Origin: Scortum barcoo
Lineage: Eukaryota; Chordata; Actinopteri; Centrarchiformes; Terapontidae
DNA length: 64,000 nt
Assembly (NCBI GenBank): GCA_023238725.1
Contig: CM041553.1
Span: forward strand, 14,071,001 to 14,135,000
Direction of reading: 5' to 3'
Positions within the stretch are counted from its first letter, which is position 1. Each line of letters starts with the position of its first letter. Of the stretch, positions 24,201 through 39,200 are shown one piece after another. Below the pieces are notes generated by a model. That model searched no databases. It saw only the letters and a list, made by a program, of their open reading frames with translations, and was not told where the DNA came from. The translations under genes and the position numbers were made by a program.

Positions 24201-27200
24201 TAATGTTTTTATGTGATGCCACATCCTGCAAGCTAATGAATTATGTGTGTCTGTTTTCATATTTCAGCTCCCAAGAAGAAGAGAGGCCAATATCTCCTTT
24301 CTACATGAGGTAGGCCTCCTCCCCTTGCATTTGAAAGCTGGTGGGTGAGACTATGTTGTTTTGGACTGGAGGGGTGGGGGAAGTGGCTGTGTGCTGCCTT
24401 GTCGTGCATTATCATCCGAAACAATAGAACCACCAGTTGGACAGCGAGTGAGGCGGCACTCACATTCAACAGTTTGCTCACCACTGTTTGGTTATTGTGG
24501 CAGCTGCAGCACATGTTTCACACCACAGTGTTTTCACAGTGATGTGATTGTTAATATCATTCAACAGTGTAGGAGGAGTAATAACTGGAACTTTTTTGAT
24601 AATGGCTTCAATATTTTTTTAAATTAAAATAGTTAAAAAACAAAAACAATGAGAGAATTCTCTGCTTTTCTTTGTATCTTTCAAATGAGGTTAATATGTT
24701 TTATTGTTAATATATCTTGCACTGTTGGTCAAACAAAACAAGAAACCTCAAATTAGGCTCTGTATTGCAATGGGCACCTAGGCATTCAGTAATTCATTTA
24801 AAAAAATGAATTAAAAGTTAATATATAAAAATACTCATTAGTCACAGTCCTAATAATATCTGACTCCACTAAAACAGTATTACTGAATTACATTTTATTT
24901 TTGTTCTTAGTGCCAATGTGGAACATACAGTCTTATGAGTAAAAGTGAAACCACTAGTAAAGTAATGGGATGACACTACATGTATACACTATACAATAAA
25001 CCTCATGCTGTTGCACGTGCAAGGGATTCAACATGGTCTGACCACAACTCCTTAATAATCATCTGTTAATCATTAATGATCCTGCTAGCATAATTTCCCT
25101 TTTCGCCCTCAGTGGATGTTGACCTAGAGCCTTCAGAATACAGCAGCTCGTCCAGTCGATGTTAACAGCTGGCTCTTCGGTTAGTCATTTGGAGTTGGCG
25201 CATTTTGACTGGAGTGTTGTTTGCTGATATGACCTTAGAGCTGATATGGCTCTGGGGTAGATGTTTGTGCGAAGTTTTTTTTTTTACTGCTTTTCCCCCA
25301 AAGGAACTGAATAGAAACATAACAAAAGCTAGTAGAGTAACTACAATAAGGGAATCAGAGCTGATAGTAAAGCTTGTCAGGCTCAAATTAAATCAAATGA
25401 AGTTGACCAAAATACTTAAGATAATAAAGACTTTTGTAGCTTTCGTAAAACATTTTTGTAGCAGCAGTTGACCTGAACAGAACAAAAAACCACCTTGTCT
25501 CTTGGTTCAAGAATCAAGAATCTTTATTGTCATCCATGTTTTCACATGAACGAAATTAAGATTGGTGACTTCCAGCTTTAAACATAAATATATGTAAAAA
25601 TATGTAATATGTACATAAATATCTAAAGATTTAAAGTTGTAGCAGCAATGTACAATGGGGGGGTGAGTCAATGGAATTTGGGGAAAACTGCCTTCAACTT
25701 GATGCGGTTAAAGTCTCTGGCCACGATCACAGCTGCGTCTGGATTGTTGTTCATCTGCTGACTGATCATGCAGTACAGCTCCTCCAGTGCTAATTTAGCA
25801 TTAGCTCGCATGGTGATATGTAGACGGCTCCGCCTCTGTCTTTCTCTGAGGCTGCAGTCCTGTCCGCCCGGAGAAGAGAGCGCCCCGCTAGCTCCACTGC
25901 CGCGTCTGGGATGTTGTTATCCAGCCAGGTCTCGGTAACAATCGCCACACAGCTGTCGATCTTTGCAGAGACCGATCCTCAGCTTCATCTCGTCCATTTT
26001 GTGTCCGGTCTGTGTGGGTTAGCTTGTAGCCTAGTATGCAGGCCGCCCCACTTGTCCTGCTGCTTTTGTTTTTGTTTACGATGCCTCTTCCGTCTCCTTG
26101 GCAACAGAGGGGGGATCGTGAAAGCCTCGGTGGTCCGCTGAATCTCCGGCGGTACAAAATCCAGTCCCTGGAAACGCTCGCAGGTGTGCACTCTCCCCAA
26201 TCTCCAACAATCCCCACAACCGCTGCAGATCACTCAAAACACAAACAAACACAAAAAGAAAAGCCGGGAGCACCAAGCCGCTGCGTGTACACGTGCATGT
26301 TGCCATGGCGGCACGTGTACGTGTACACGTGTACACGTGTACTTGGTTATAATGTAATAAAATCCAGATCCTTTTTACTCTTGACAGAAGATCAAAGGTC
26401 CCAACTAGTGTACTAATCCAATTCGGAGACATGTAGTCAGTCATACAGTCAGCTATTTATAGCATGTGTAGTTTAATACATAACTATAACCTGTTTTACT
26501 GTGGTATGGGATATATAGTGTCTTTGTATGTGTTATATCATCTTTGCATTCAGCATACTTACTCAATTAACCAGAACTACCGACACATAATTTGCTAGTC
26601 ACATAAAGTCTAGGTCTTTCAAAACATTTAATCTCTACAACTACAGGTATGTATACATGCGTTGTCCGGCCACTTAGGAAATCCAAAATGTTTGTATTTT
26701 TTCCAAACGGTCACACTGGAAGGCCGATTGAAAAGGCAGCCATCACAGAGAGACAGGAGACCTGGTACAATTTGATGGGGATAACAGTGCGCGTTTTCAG
26801 ACAGTGTGTGAATGCTGGATTGTTTCAGAAAGTTACAGAAATTGTCGACACCCACAATCCAATGTTGGAAAGTGGATATTTCTCTAAACAACAAAAATGT
26901 CAACCTAAAAAATTACATCTGTCTGGGGACCATGAACATCTATAACAAATCCTAAAGTTATATTTGAGAAGAAATAATGTACATATTAAAGGAATGTGCA
27001 TACCAGACACTTTTTTTCATTTGATTAATTTGGATATTCATTGTTTTTTTAAAAAAACCTACATCCAGTCATTGCAAGCTTTCACTTTCATTTCTTTGGA
27101 AGAAGGTGAATTTTTCCAAGGTTTCACTTCCAATATACACACATCTCATCAACCAAAATGCATGTTGTCAACAACATCACATTCAAAATATTTAACATGG

Positions 27201-30200
27201 CAGGTTGTTTGTAGCCCTTTCCCTTTTATCACAAAAAGTAGAGTTCTGTGCAACAAAGACAATCAAAGAAGATCCTTAACTGATAATGAAATCAGTAGTT
27301 ATAGCACTAGTCTGTTTCACTCTGACATCTCTAAAAGACTAATGTTACTTTTTCTTCCCCTTTACCCCTCTTGCTCACGTTCATCAATGACTAACTCCAT
27401 GGCCTACTTGTACTTTGTCACACACACACACACCGTACAGACTGTCTACTTGCATTCTTGCACATAAAGAGACTCTCAGGCTGCCACATGGGAGCTTAAC
27501 CTCAGTCCAATCAAAATGAATCATTGATCAACATAATATTTCCTGTGTGTGTGTGTTGCCCAAAGACTGTAAAGGTGCTGGCTAATATCTGACTGTGGTG
27601 TAATACTGGATTACCTGAATGGACGCCTCTGGGTACATAATGTGGGGGATTTAACTGGTATAAGCCTCTGCTGTGGAAGCTTTGGAATTGTTTCCTCCCT
27701 GCTCATTATGTCTTAAAAAACACTTGACTTTAAAACACCAACAAAGACAATAATTATAGAGGCACATTATTTTGTTCTCAACATTATTTGAGTAGTACTT
27801 TTCTTTGTGAGAAAGTCCTGAATTAAGCAATTTTATGAAGCTAACTTTAAGCTTTTCTAAAACAAAGACTTGCATGGCTGGCTTTTCAAATCAACACTCA
27901 GTGAAACAAAAATAGCACAATTAAAGTACCAGACCTATCATTTCATTACAGACCTGACCTAACAGTTCAGTAAATCTTACGGACACCATCAAACTGAAAA
28001 CAAAAAACAACTGATGGCCTCAAAATGGTCACTGGGAGTAAATTTAAAATTGTATTTTGAGTCTGTCAAAGAAATTGAACAGATCTATTATATTTTGTAA
28101 ATGTCCAATATTCAACATTATGTGAAACATTAGTTAATTCTTCTATTATTCAATTTCTAAAAATAGATGCATAATAGATGAATATATTGAGAACTTCAAT
28201 GTGTTCAGTGGATGAGGGCATCTTTTCAGGGCAGATGGCCTCCACCCAAGTAGATGTTGGGTTAAAGTACCCATGAACCATATCTGGTTCAGTCTGTGAC
28301 ACCCATCCAGTCAGCCATAAGATGACGCAACAGACACACAAAAGAATCGGCACCACGAAGACAAAACATCACAGCCTCAATGTCAGTGTGTTGACAACTC
28401 GCTCATGGATCAGTCTCCTAATTCCTCCTTCCTTCACTCTCCCCTCTCCTGTGCTTCCTTCTTCCTTGTGGGATTCACTGATAAAATAACAGCGCTGGTT
28501 ATCGCTGGCATCAAATTGACCCCTCTGGGCACTGCCACGTCATCTGCTGTCACTCCAGCCAAGCACCTTCTGCGACACCAATGTTGCTGTTAAAGAAAAT
28601 GACACAATGAGAGAAAAGCTCTGTTTTCTTCCTCGACAGACAAAACAGACAAAGCCAGCAAAGTCACCTAAAGTTGATGTGATGTGATACAACGAAATCG
28701 CCAATGAATCAGTTGTTCAGCCTTTCTCTTTATAAACCTGCCCTTGCGTGGGTCTCAGTCAGAGTTCTTCTAGATAATTTCAGTTCTAAAATTAATCTTA
28801 TGGATGCCATTGCAACCACTTCAGTAAAGTATGAAAAAGCACAATGGAGAAATGCCACACTGGTAAAAATTCAAAAAAGGAGAAGGTAGGAAAGGTGGTG
28901 ACAATCAAATCTCCACCTACATTATGACATTTATGAAGAGAGACTTGCTTTTATCATTTAAACTCAGAAGGGCAATCCCTATTCTGTCTATTCAGACAAA
29001 ATTCAGAAATGTAGACAAGATGTGAGCACCTTCAGGTTTTGTCCTTGCATCCACTTGAAATCATTTCAGAGAATGAGACAATTTGATCAGCTATCAAACA
29101 CTCCCTACGGGAATATTTTAAACTGCATAGTACACTGCACATTGTCTTTATCCACAGGCTTTGAAAACTGCAGTTGTTAATCTTAAGAAAGAACATCTTG
29201 ACTTACTAACCTCACTCTAAACCATCTAATGGACATACCAAACATACATGCCATACCATACATACCAAACCTGATGTTTTCTAGTCAGGAATTTGACCGC
29301 ACCACAGCACAGAGACTGCTCTTCTTAAGGTCTTTAATGACATCCAATTAAGCACAGAAAAGTTCAGGTTTCGGTATTATTAGATCTCAGTGCTGCATTG
29401 GACATGGTCAACCACATATTACTAGACAGACTGGAAAACTGGGTTGGACTTTCTGGCACAGTGCTAAATTGGTTTCTGTTGTGTTTGAAGTACAAGGGCT
29501 ATTTTTTGGCTTTCTTCTTTTCAACATCTATGTGCTCCCACAAGAGCTCCCACTCCACCATATCTTTTTAGATTTTATGTATTTTACATGTTGTCTAGAT
29601 GGTTTTCTGTATAATTTAAAGCACTTGGCACTTGGCTATACACACATATATATATATGTGTGTGTGTGTGTGTATGTGTGTATATATATATATATATATA
29701 TGTACACACACACACACACACACACACTCGTATAACATACTTTATGTGATTTTGGTTTCGTCATCCTTTAAGGTAGTCCTCACCATACCGGCCTCAATCC
29801 AAGTTCATGTTTGATCTTTCACAAGTAACTGGAGCAGACCTTGACCAAATGGCTGTTATTCTTATACAACAAATTTTTGTCCCTCTTCAGGGGTAAAGTT
29901 AGCTTAAACAAACATGAGCAAGTTTGTTTTAAGCTCAGATACCCATGTTAAGCCAGTGGTGCAAAGACCTTCCCAGTCAGTGATGTCACTTCCTTTTGGT
30001 GATTTACCAAATGGCCACACTTTGTATATAGTGTGCCAGCCCGAAGTCTATTTGGGGCGTTGATAGCTGCCACAAGATATTTAATTTCCACTTACAGGCA
30101 GTTGCGCTCAGCTGTTTATTTCATCAACAGCCTAAATGCAGCACAAGCAGACATATAAGAACGTTGATTTCACATTACGGACAAACATAGATAGCAGATT

Positions 30201-33200
30201 TGAACAGAGTTACTGTATTTCAGGATGTGATCAAAATCGTCTCGTCCAGTAGACCATATAAGGAGAACTATGGTAAAGGAGAAATATTACCCACAAGTTT
30301 GGTTTTAATGGAGTGTTTAAGTGTAGAATAAATGTTTTAAACACACCAAAATGGTACAAATCAGAATCAAATGTACCCGCTAGTTAAAATACACATTCAA
30401 ATACTATAGTTGTCAGTAGACCTCAATGACAAACAATCCTGTCATGAACCAGGCCCGTTTCCTATAAGGCCCCAAGATATATCACAAGATGACTAAAGAA
30501 ATAAGAAAAAAAAATTTTTTGTTTGTTTTCTAGGTCTGTTTACAGGTCATTCTGCAACAAAGGGCTGTACAACAAAAAGTAAGGGCTTGACCCTTAATGC
30601 TACTTGTCTGGAGCGAATACTTCTGTATCTCTTGCCAGTTGGCAGGATGGTGAACAGGCTGTTCCTAAGCTGGTTATAGTCTTTTAATATCCTTTGGGCT
30701 GTCTATTGTCTGCTATATTTTTTGTGACTTCCACCCTTTTCTCATGAAATATGGCTGGATGTACCACATCAGGCCTCTAAAGATCCATTTGAATCGAACA
30801 ATTTGAGAAGTAAAAACATTTTTCAGTCTCTCACAACACTCAGACCATGACCTTGGAAGAGGAGTCGTAAGTAGACAGGGCTTTATTTTAAGGGGTCACA
30901 AGCCAAGGGTGGGGGCCACTGTCTTAAACTGTGACAGCATGAGTGATAAAATTGCAACATAGGGCACGGTAAGCTTGACTCATTAGGCTATTAACATTTC
31001 TCGAGGTATGATAGGCTTCTTTCCCTGGCACATGTTCTAGTTATATAATTGACCCTCTCATCACCTTTATATTAAGAGCCGACTTGCAGCATGGAGGACA
31101 GCCCACGAAAGTTAAAGTCAGATCTAGAAACTTCTGCTTGCATTTAGGGCTTAACATGTCCACTGCACTTGATGAATTCACACTTCCGACATTCGCAGGC
31201 CTTACGGTCTAAGGTTAGGTCAACATTAGTAAGCCATTAAACTTTTCTGTTCTGTTTTCTGTTGTTTTAACCTGCTGCATACAGTGTCATGTCTATTATT
31301 AGGCAGTGGGCTAATATTTTTCCTGCTGGGCCCAAAGATAATTGAGCTGTGCCCCTGGAGCACCTGTGAGCCTGAGCTAACACAACTTTAACTCCACTGT
31401 CTGTCCTCTCTCCTTTCCAACTGTCTGAATCAATAAAACTGAACTGAAAGTGAAGCATCCTAGTCTTTACATAATACATATACTTCCTTTAGCAGGTTAT
31501 GTCACAAGCACAGACATTAAAACTGACGATAAAGAGCAGCAGACATTTGCAGCCTCATATTTATGATTTAAACTTGCTGTACTCATCAAAATGATCATCT
31601 TATTATCACACGAAAAGGCGCGCCACCTTTTCATCTGATTCGCTATCCTTGCTTACAGATTTGATAATGACAGTCCATATCTATGCCATTTTACACAGGT
31701 TCATGACAGTCACCTTCACAGTGTACATGACTCCATTATTATCTTTCTCTCTTTATCAGTGCTCCATACGGGGCCTCTGCCAAGCTGTGCTATTACTGTC
31801 AACATCACTGTTTATGCAAGATTGTTCAGGTCACCCCTATACATGCTGAGGTCATGACGTCTATCAGTGAAGAGTGAAGATAAGGATTGATGCCAAAATT
31901 ATATAAGCAACTAAAAGAAAAAAACAAACAAACAAATTTTTGTTTTTATCCTGATTAGAATAACGAGGTGCTCAGATCAATTGTCAGGGGTCTTATGCTC
32001 ATTTAACTTAAAGTATGGACAGACTCTCTCTGAAAGTCTGTTGAATAACCAGCATAGCAAAGCAAACAGAAACGGAATTACTCAAAATGGTACTTTGACT
32101 CTTTGAGTTTCATTCATTTTCATCTGGACCAGCCCTAATTTTCCCCAACAAGTGCACAGCAATATCACATTTTTTCTAGAATATAGGCTAAGCAAAAGAT
32201 AGCACTTTAGCAGCACCTATCAAATCCACATGCAATATCATTTGCTGTTGAGATCATGTTCCTGGTCCTCGGCCTCCTTTTCCTGCTATCGCTTACATTC
32301 AAATGAACACATTCATTTGAATAAATGTATTCATTTAAAATGTATCATCAGCCTTGAGACGCTCAACTTTTTCTCTTTTTGGTACTTCAATTTCATTTGT
32401 ATTTATGATTTGATTATGATTTGATTAGTTTCCGTTTGCCCTCAGACCTTACATGGATGGATGCATCTATTTGAAGTGGTGGGAGGAAGTGGCCATGGTT
32501 GCACTTCCTGCGACTGTGTATGGTTAGCCTATTTGGGACAATGTAAACCCCTTTCAGATGGGCTGTTCCAACATGAAGTGGGGTGCCGCTGGCAAGTCTC
32601 ATTTTCCCCCCAACAGGCCAGCCCATTTGGCATTTGCCAGAGTTGCTAGTTTGCCTGTCCAAGTCTGTTTGCATCTTCAATAACAAAACAAACTGTTTGG
32701 TTAACATCTCACTACTTCTTTGACGTGGGCGTCTGACTCTAAATAATAATTAAGTATCTTTATCTATTTATTTATCTGTACAGTATTGATTGAATTACAA
32801 TGCTGATGAGAGAGACCAATATAGAGAGTACTGACCATATACTGTACTGTTGGACTTACTGGTAGTCATAGAAACTGGCCACATTGCTCTCACAGGACCT
32901 ACTTATGCTCTGAACACAGCTGAAGTCAACAATCACTCGTGCACACAACATGCCTTGATCACCAAGGGCCAGAACCAGAGCCCGGGGAATTTTCAGCGTT
33001 GCTCAGTGATCTGTTGTGGCCACCTGTTTCTGTTTCATTAACTCACCTTCCCCTTTTGTTTTTCTTCCAGTAACCACCTCTCCCCTGTCCACTGCAGACC
33101 AAATGTTGTAAAGTAAGTGAACTTTTTTACTGTCACCATAGAGTCTTGAAATGCAGTGTGAAATTGCCAGTGTCGAGCTCTTAAATTTTTTAAATTAAAT

Positions 33201-36200
33201 TAAACTATAAAGTCAGACTTCTCATTTTCTTCCTTGGTCCTTAAGTTTTCTGGACAGGACGATACGTTCAGCTGTGGAGCAGCACCTCTTTGATGTAAAG
33301 AATTTAGGGGATCAGAGTTCAGAGGACTGTGAGTTGACCCCGTGTCCGCCATCTCCAAGGGTTACACCAACTGCCCGACAGAGACGTCGACAACAGAGAG
33401 AGCAACAGGAGGAGGTGCTGAGACACAAAGAAAGAAACAGGTACAATGAGTCTGTCATCGTCATGACGTTGGGAATGTACTGTGCGGGCATGAATTTACT
33501 GACAGTTTGTCTTTAGTAGCAACAACAATGTGTACTGCCAAAATCTTGATTTCATCACTTTTGTCTGTAATTGTGTCCTGACAGTTTTATTTACTTAAAA
33601 TAAAAGAGGAATAATCTGCCAGAAGAGCGAGAAAAATTCAATTTTTTTCGGATGTAAACTTACATTTTTCTTGATCCAGGTGCAGAAAAACATTGTTCTT
33701 TCTTATTTAGATACTGACACTAGAAAATTCCCTTTTTATATCAGATTGATTAGTAAGTATTTCTTTGTGAAATACAGCAATAATAACAATAATATAAGCA
33801 GAACAAAAAATGTTTGCCCTCATATTTTCTTTTTTTACTTACCCACTCAATACAGAGTGGATAGAACATTTCACCCCACTCACCCTCCCCATCACCCACT
33901 GAACCACAAGATACATAAATACATTTAAACAAAACAAAAATAAAAATAAGATAAAATATGAGTTCAATATTGCTTGCTTGTCACACTGTACCTTTCTTAG
34001 AAGAATTGTTGACAACAAGAATAGGCTGGCTAATTTACCGATTATTAGATTTGAGATCAGCAAGGACAGTGACTCAGCATAAGCAATGAAATAATACGAT
34101 CTCTTGTAGAAATGATCAGTAGAACCTCTCATGGTGAATTTAATAGTTAATTTAAATCTTCCAGGCAATAAGAGGCAGATGGTGGATATCTGGAAAACAG
34201 GTTGAAATATTATTATTGCATTGTAGAGTCTCCGCATGTTGTTTCTCTGCTGGTAAAGCACAGTAAGATGCCTTTCATTACTGACAGCTGACCTCAGTGC
34301 CTCGCTGCGATCCTACTACCTCCAGTTGGTGTTTTGGTAAAGGTAAACAATCCTAAGGTTTCATTGTGTGGGGTAAGTTCGTCCACTGAGACACAGTCCA
34401 GTCATAACAACTGGAGACCTCGCTGTAAGAGGCTAATCTGTGTTGATGGAGATCTGGTAGTGTCTGAGAGATCAGTGACACATGGATTACAGGACAGCGT
34501 TAGTCTAAAGACAGCAGAAAATGTCAATAAGAGCGTGGACAGTAAATAGAAAGTAAATAGAATTAGCACTAAAGCTCAACAGCACATTAGCTGCTGGAGA
34601 GGGTATAAGTAAATGAGGCATCAGGATGACCTTGGCATTTAGTTTCCTGAAGCGCTTCACCCTCATGTCAAGCTGATAAATACAGAGCAAAGTGTGCAAC
34701 AGAGACAGCGAGATGGAAGGCAGATGTCTCATTTCCTCACCTTTTTCTTTTCCGTCCCACAACAGAGCCGCGTCTGTCCGAGCAGACACCAACAAGGAGA
34801 ACATCCCGTCGAGCGGGGGCAGCAGCTCAGGCAGCGTTGAGGAGGACACAGGCAGCAGCAGGGACTCACAGGGAGGCCAGAGCGGCCACGCTGAGCGAAC
34901 CCCCAAACCCAGGAAGTCTAAATTCATCCCGACACTGGTGCAGCTCACTGACAACCAGGACGCCCCTGCAGTGAGTTATCACACCTTTTCTCCTCATCTC
35001 TTTTTATCCCTATCACGTGTCACCATCTTGGCAGAACCATTGCGGTTCAGTTCTGTTATTGTGTGTTTGTTGACCGTTTTCTTTTTCTGTTATTTTAGTT
35101 ACCTCAGCAAGCTTCTCTCAGTTGTTTGTCTCAGTATCTAGGCTGCATTAGAGTGTAGTGAATTCTAAAATCGCTGCACATTACACATTTTATCAACAGT
35201 TTACAGGGCTGGCGTTACAAACAGCATCACCACAGATCTTCCCTGTCATCCTCGTTTTAGATTCATTGCAAACAAACACCATTTGCAGTTAACAAGAACC
35301 AGTAAATGCGGACAGCAGCGAGTTGGAGGATGACAGGAAACAGTGCAGCTGCCTAATGGTTCCCTGTCATTCTCATTGTACAGTGATTTGTAATATGCAG
35401 CACGCCACACTAATTGTTAACCACTTTTTCCAGTGGCAGTGAAAATGTAAGGGCCACTTCTGAGTGAGCAATTAGCTGCAGCTTTTCCTCGACTGAAGAA
35501 GATGATGCACAAGAGAGCAACTTATCTTTTTAGCTGTTGCCATGTGGATACTTGAGACCGCAGTCCTAAAGACATTGGGTTTGTTGAGTGCTCAGCTTAT
35601 GTATCGCATGGAGGGGAAAGATACAGATACAGTAAAGTACTGCTTTAATGTAGAATGGTTTGTTATTTTTGTTTTTTGAAGCATTAGAGGTTTGATTGTC
35701 TTGTCTTTTTTATTGTCTGGGCTTGACAGTTTCCATGCTGAAGTAGCTTTGGCTAGGGTTGGTGATATGAGGTGATATGACGAGGAATTTGTCGGCAGGT
35801 AGAGATTTTGCTTTAACATTTCTATCAAGGTATCTTGTACCTAACTCACATTTTTTTTAGATCACTTTACATTAATGAATGAACGTGACTGTTTATGGAA
35901 ATGCTGGATTTACAGGATTTTTGCATCAGTTTGTTGAAGAACCTTAATTTTTCAAGTCACAGAATTCCTCTTTATTCTCTCCATAAACAGTTTTTCAATT
36001 GAATTTTCACAAAAACCCTCTGTCAGTATATCAGCATTACAGTACAATCTTAACAGGACTGTGGTCTTGGTCCCAAAGAATGTCAAATGTTGCTGAGCTC
36101 CAAAAACAATAAACGCTTACTGAGATGAGTACTCTTATTTAGGTTTTCTTTGATCACAAGTTTAAAATCCATTTGACAAGCCCATTTGACGCTGAATATC

Positions 36201-39200
36201 ATTTATACTTAATTTAAGTCCTCTTATGACTCTTTAGAAAACATTTCCCACATGAGAAGTTTGGCTTCTTTTGCCAAAAGAAAAACAAGTAAAAACATGT
36301 TTATATTTTTTGTTTTTCTATCGGCATCAAAATGATATGGATACATACACGAGTTGAAGCGGTTAGTGTGACTAATGAATTAGTCAGTGAACAGATAATT
36401 AATTGGAAACAATATAAATGATGAGCAAAAACAATACATATCCTCCAAAATTTGAAGATTTGGGCTCAATAAATCGATTAACTGAAAGAATATTCTATAG
36501 ATTAATCAATAATAAGAATAATCCTTAGTAGTAACCCAAATAAATACAAGTGCATATGTCCTGCTGTATCTCAGTATCAAGGTTAAGTGTGTGACCAGAT
36601 CATAAAAAATGCTTTCTCTTAACTGTCGTGCAGTGAGTCATACCCAACAGTGGCGTAGTACTGTGAGAGCTCTATACGAGGAGTGTGTGAAAGCATTCAG
36701 TCACGATGAGGATATGGTGTGAGCCATGTAGCTGTAGTAGCGTGAGCCAGTCTCCACAGACTCTTCTTACACTACAGCTTTATGAAAGCAAGTTGGATTA
36801 TTATTCATGCTTGGCTCACAAATGATGCTAATGCAAGGTTCAGCCGGCTGACTGGTGGAAATAGATTTGTTCAGTTCACACTCTTGCACTCAAGGAACCG
36901 GGTCCCCATGAAAAGCCCTTATGTAACAGTACAAATGACACACGATGCTTTGACACATATATGTATATATGATAGCTGGCACAGTGTTCATTGGCTGGGC
37001 GAACGCTGTGCTGACAGCAAAGGTTGATGTTGGCGAGGGTCTGTTGGTGTAAAGAGCCATCTCTGTAAATGTTGAGCTTATTATGTCAAGAGCCACTGAA
37101 GGTAATTAGGAGCTATGAAAGAGTGTCACTTCAGCTGTTGTTCACTGTACAGCATCGCAGCACGACACAGTCTATACAGTGCTTTTTCTGTGTGATCTTT
37201 TTAATACATTTCAACCAACTAATCGCATTCACATGTGAAGTTGTTTATAAAGCCATGTACATTTTTTATTGACAGTTACTAGACCAGTGCTTAAATTGCA
37301 CATTCCCAAACTAATCTCCAGAAATGTCTCAGAAACTATCGCTGTTGAAATTTGGTACAGAGATTCATGTTCCCCACAAGATGAATTGTAATAACGTTGA
37401 TTAATCTCTGATATCTCATCTAGTGTCATCATCAGGTCAATGTTTTAATCTTGCTTTATGACAAAATACATGTGAAATGAATGGCATCGCTGTGTTAGCA
37501 TTATTCCATATGGCATCACAGAGCCACTGGTTTTGTCTATAGACTCCTACTCCCAGACTTCTACACTTTTTCATGTTCTATTTATTTATGTATTTATTAT
37601 GTACAGAATTCCTGCAAACAACAGTGAAGTGAAAATTTTATGTCAAGCAATTTTATATAATATGAGCAAGAGCCAAAAATGATCTTTACATATCAATATT
37701 CCAGTTTGTTAGGTAGTTCGTTAGTATTATTATTTTTAAGATTATTGTCAATTACAGTACATGGTCAACACGAATGGTGCATTTATGAATAGCTCAAAAA
37801 GCTTCCAGTAACATTTCCATGAAAGGTTTTAAGATAAGAATTTGCATTGGTTATTGATATGCAAGTGCAACATCATGTCCAGTTTTGAAGAAAGCAATGT
37901 CATGAAATCAGCTGTGTAAATAATTAACATTCAGTCTTTTTTCCAGTTTAAGGAATGTGTTGCTGAAAGTCCTGACACAAACCACATGGAGGCATTTCAG
38001 AAAGGGTAAGCTACCCAGTTCTCAACTTGACCCCGTTGAGGATTGAAAAATAAAGTTAATAAAAAAAAAATTTCCCTGCACTTTTACTTTTTCCTTTAAA
38101 CACATAAGTTGTAGCACCTGTCACCTGATTGTTTGTCTTTGCCAGCCTCTTGTTGACAACACAGATAAGCTACTGTGATGTTTATAACATACATTTTATC
38201 TCTTGAAGATAGTCAGCAAAGATATATATACGTGTGGGTGTGTAGAAACTGTGTTTCTGACTGTAAGATAAACTGGAAATTGGTGGGATAAGTCAAAGCG
38301 TCCTTGCTTAAGTGGTTTCTCTGTGGTTTTTCAGGAATGACATTTTCAGAAAAGATGGCCTTTCTCCTCCTTCACAGGTAGGTCCAAGTTCATAATTCCT
38401 CTCCTTGTAGTGTCTCTCTGTCTGTTAGGTTGCAGTTTTTTTTCCAGCTGTCCTCCTTCCTCATCTTGCACCGTGCCGATGAAAAGTGCCACTAAAGAGA
38501 AACAAAGTATCAGATTTTATGTACATGCATTGGAAGAAAGGGAAGGGCCGGGTATTGAATCTCAATACTTTTTTGGCACAGAGTGAAATGTGTCATAGTG
38601 CCATGTTCCACAACCATCAAATGCTCGCTTAGATTTGTACTTATCTTTAAAACTGATTTAAATTAGTTTTACAGTGTGAAATTTGGGTAAAGTTCTTGTA
38701 CAGTTGCATTTGATAGGTCTTTATGTTCCTTCAACTATAAGAAAAGTATTGTTTGGGTGTCTAGGGTAAAATGTAAGTGTCATATTGGAACTTAATGTAC
38801 ATAAAAATATTTATGATACTCAGACCCAGTAAGATGAGACAGAAAAAGGCATTAACAGGATATAAAAAAATCACAAGGAAGTATGAAAAGATAACTTTAC
38901 GCTGGACAAAATAAAAGAAAATCAAAATAATGAAAAAATAATGATTTAAACAGAAGAATATAAAATGCAGCAAAGTCAGAGGTATTCCCAGGTAAAACCC
39001 CAGACCTGACTTACAAAAAAAAAACAGTAAACAGCAGACAGAAAGTGTAAGCACTGAACAAGGTCTAATCACTGATCTTTGTGTGTTAATAAACTTTGAA
39101 GCTTCATGTTGCTCTCTTACTCACCGGTGTTTTGTAACTCAACTGATTTACTGAACAGAAACTCCCTTATGGTTCCACAGAAACAACAACAACAAAATTT

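Larger units (their letters stand above)
24310..33070 (+). other. fam13a intron 8 (largest)
   Basis: 8.8 kb. Holds two LINE relics on opposite strands (25503-26265 minus, 28700-29565 plus), a palindromic ACGTGT cluster (26284-26342) and a composite AT/GT microsatellite (29636-29729). No exon was found in the rest. Confidence 0.55.

Noticed and set aside
26036..26444. Frames of 122-126 codons on both strands near the intron 8 LINE
   Set aside because: They consist of retroelement and palindromic repeat text, not a gene.
26964..27467. 167-codon plus-strand frame
   Set aside because: Low-complexity, no recognisable domain, no splice sites consistent with fam13a and no codon bias; chance frame in AT-rich DNA.
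33839..34261. 140-codon minus-strand hydrophobic frame
   Set aside because: Hydrophobicity comes from AT-rich codons (Phe, Ile, Leu); no known family and no splice context.
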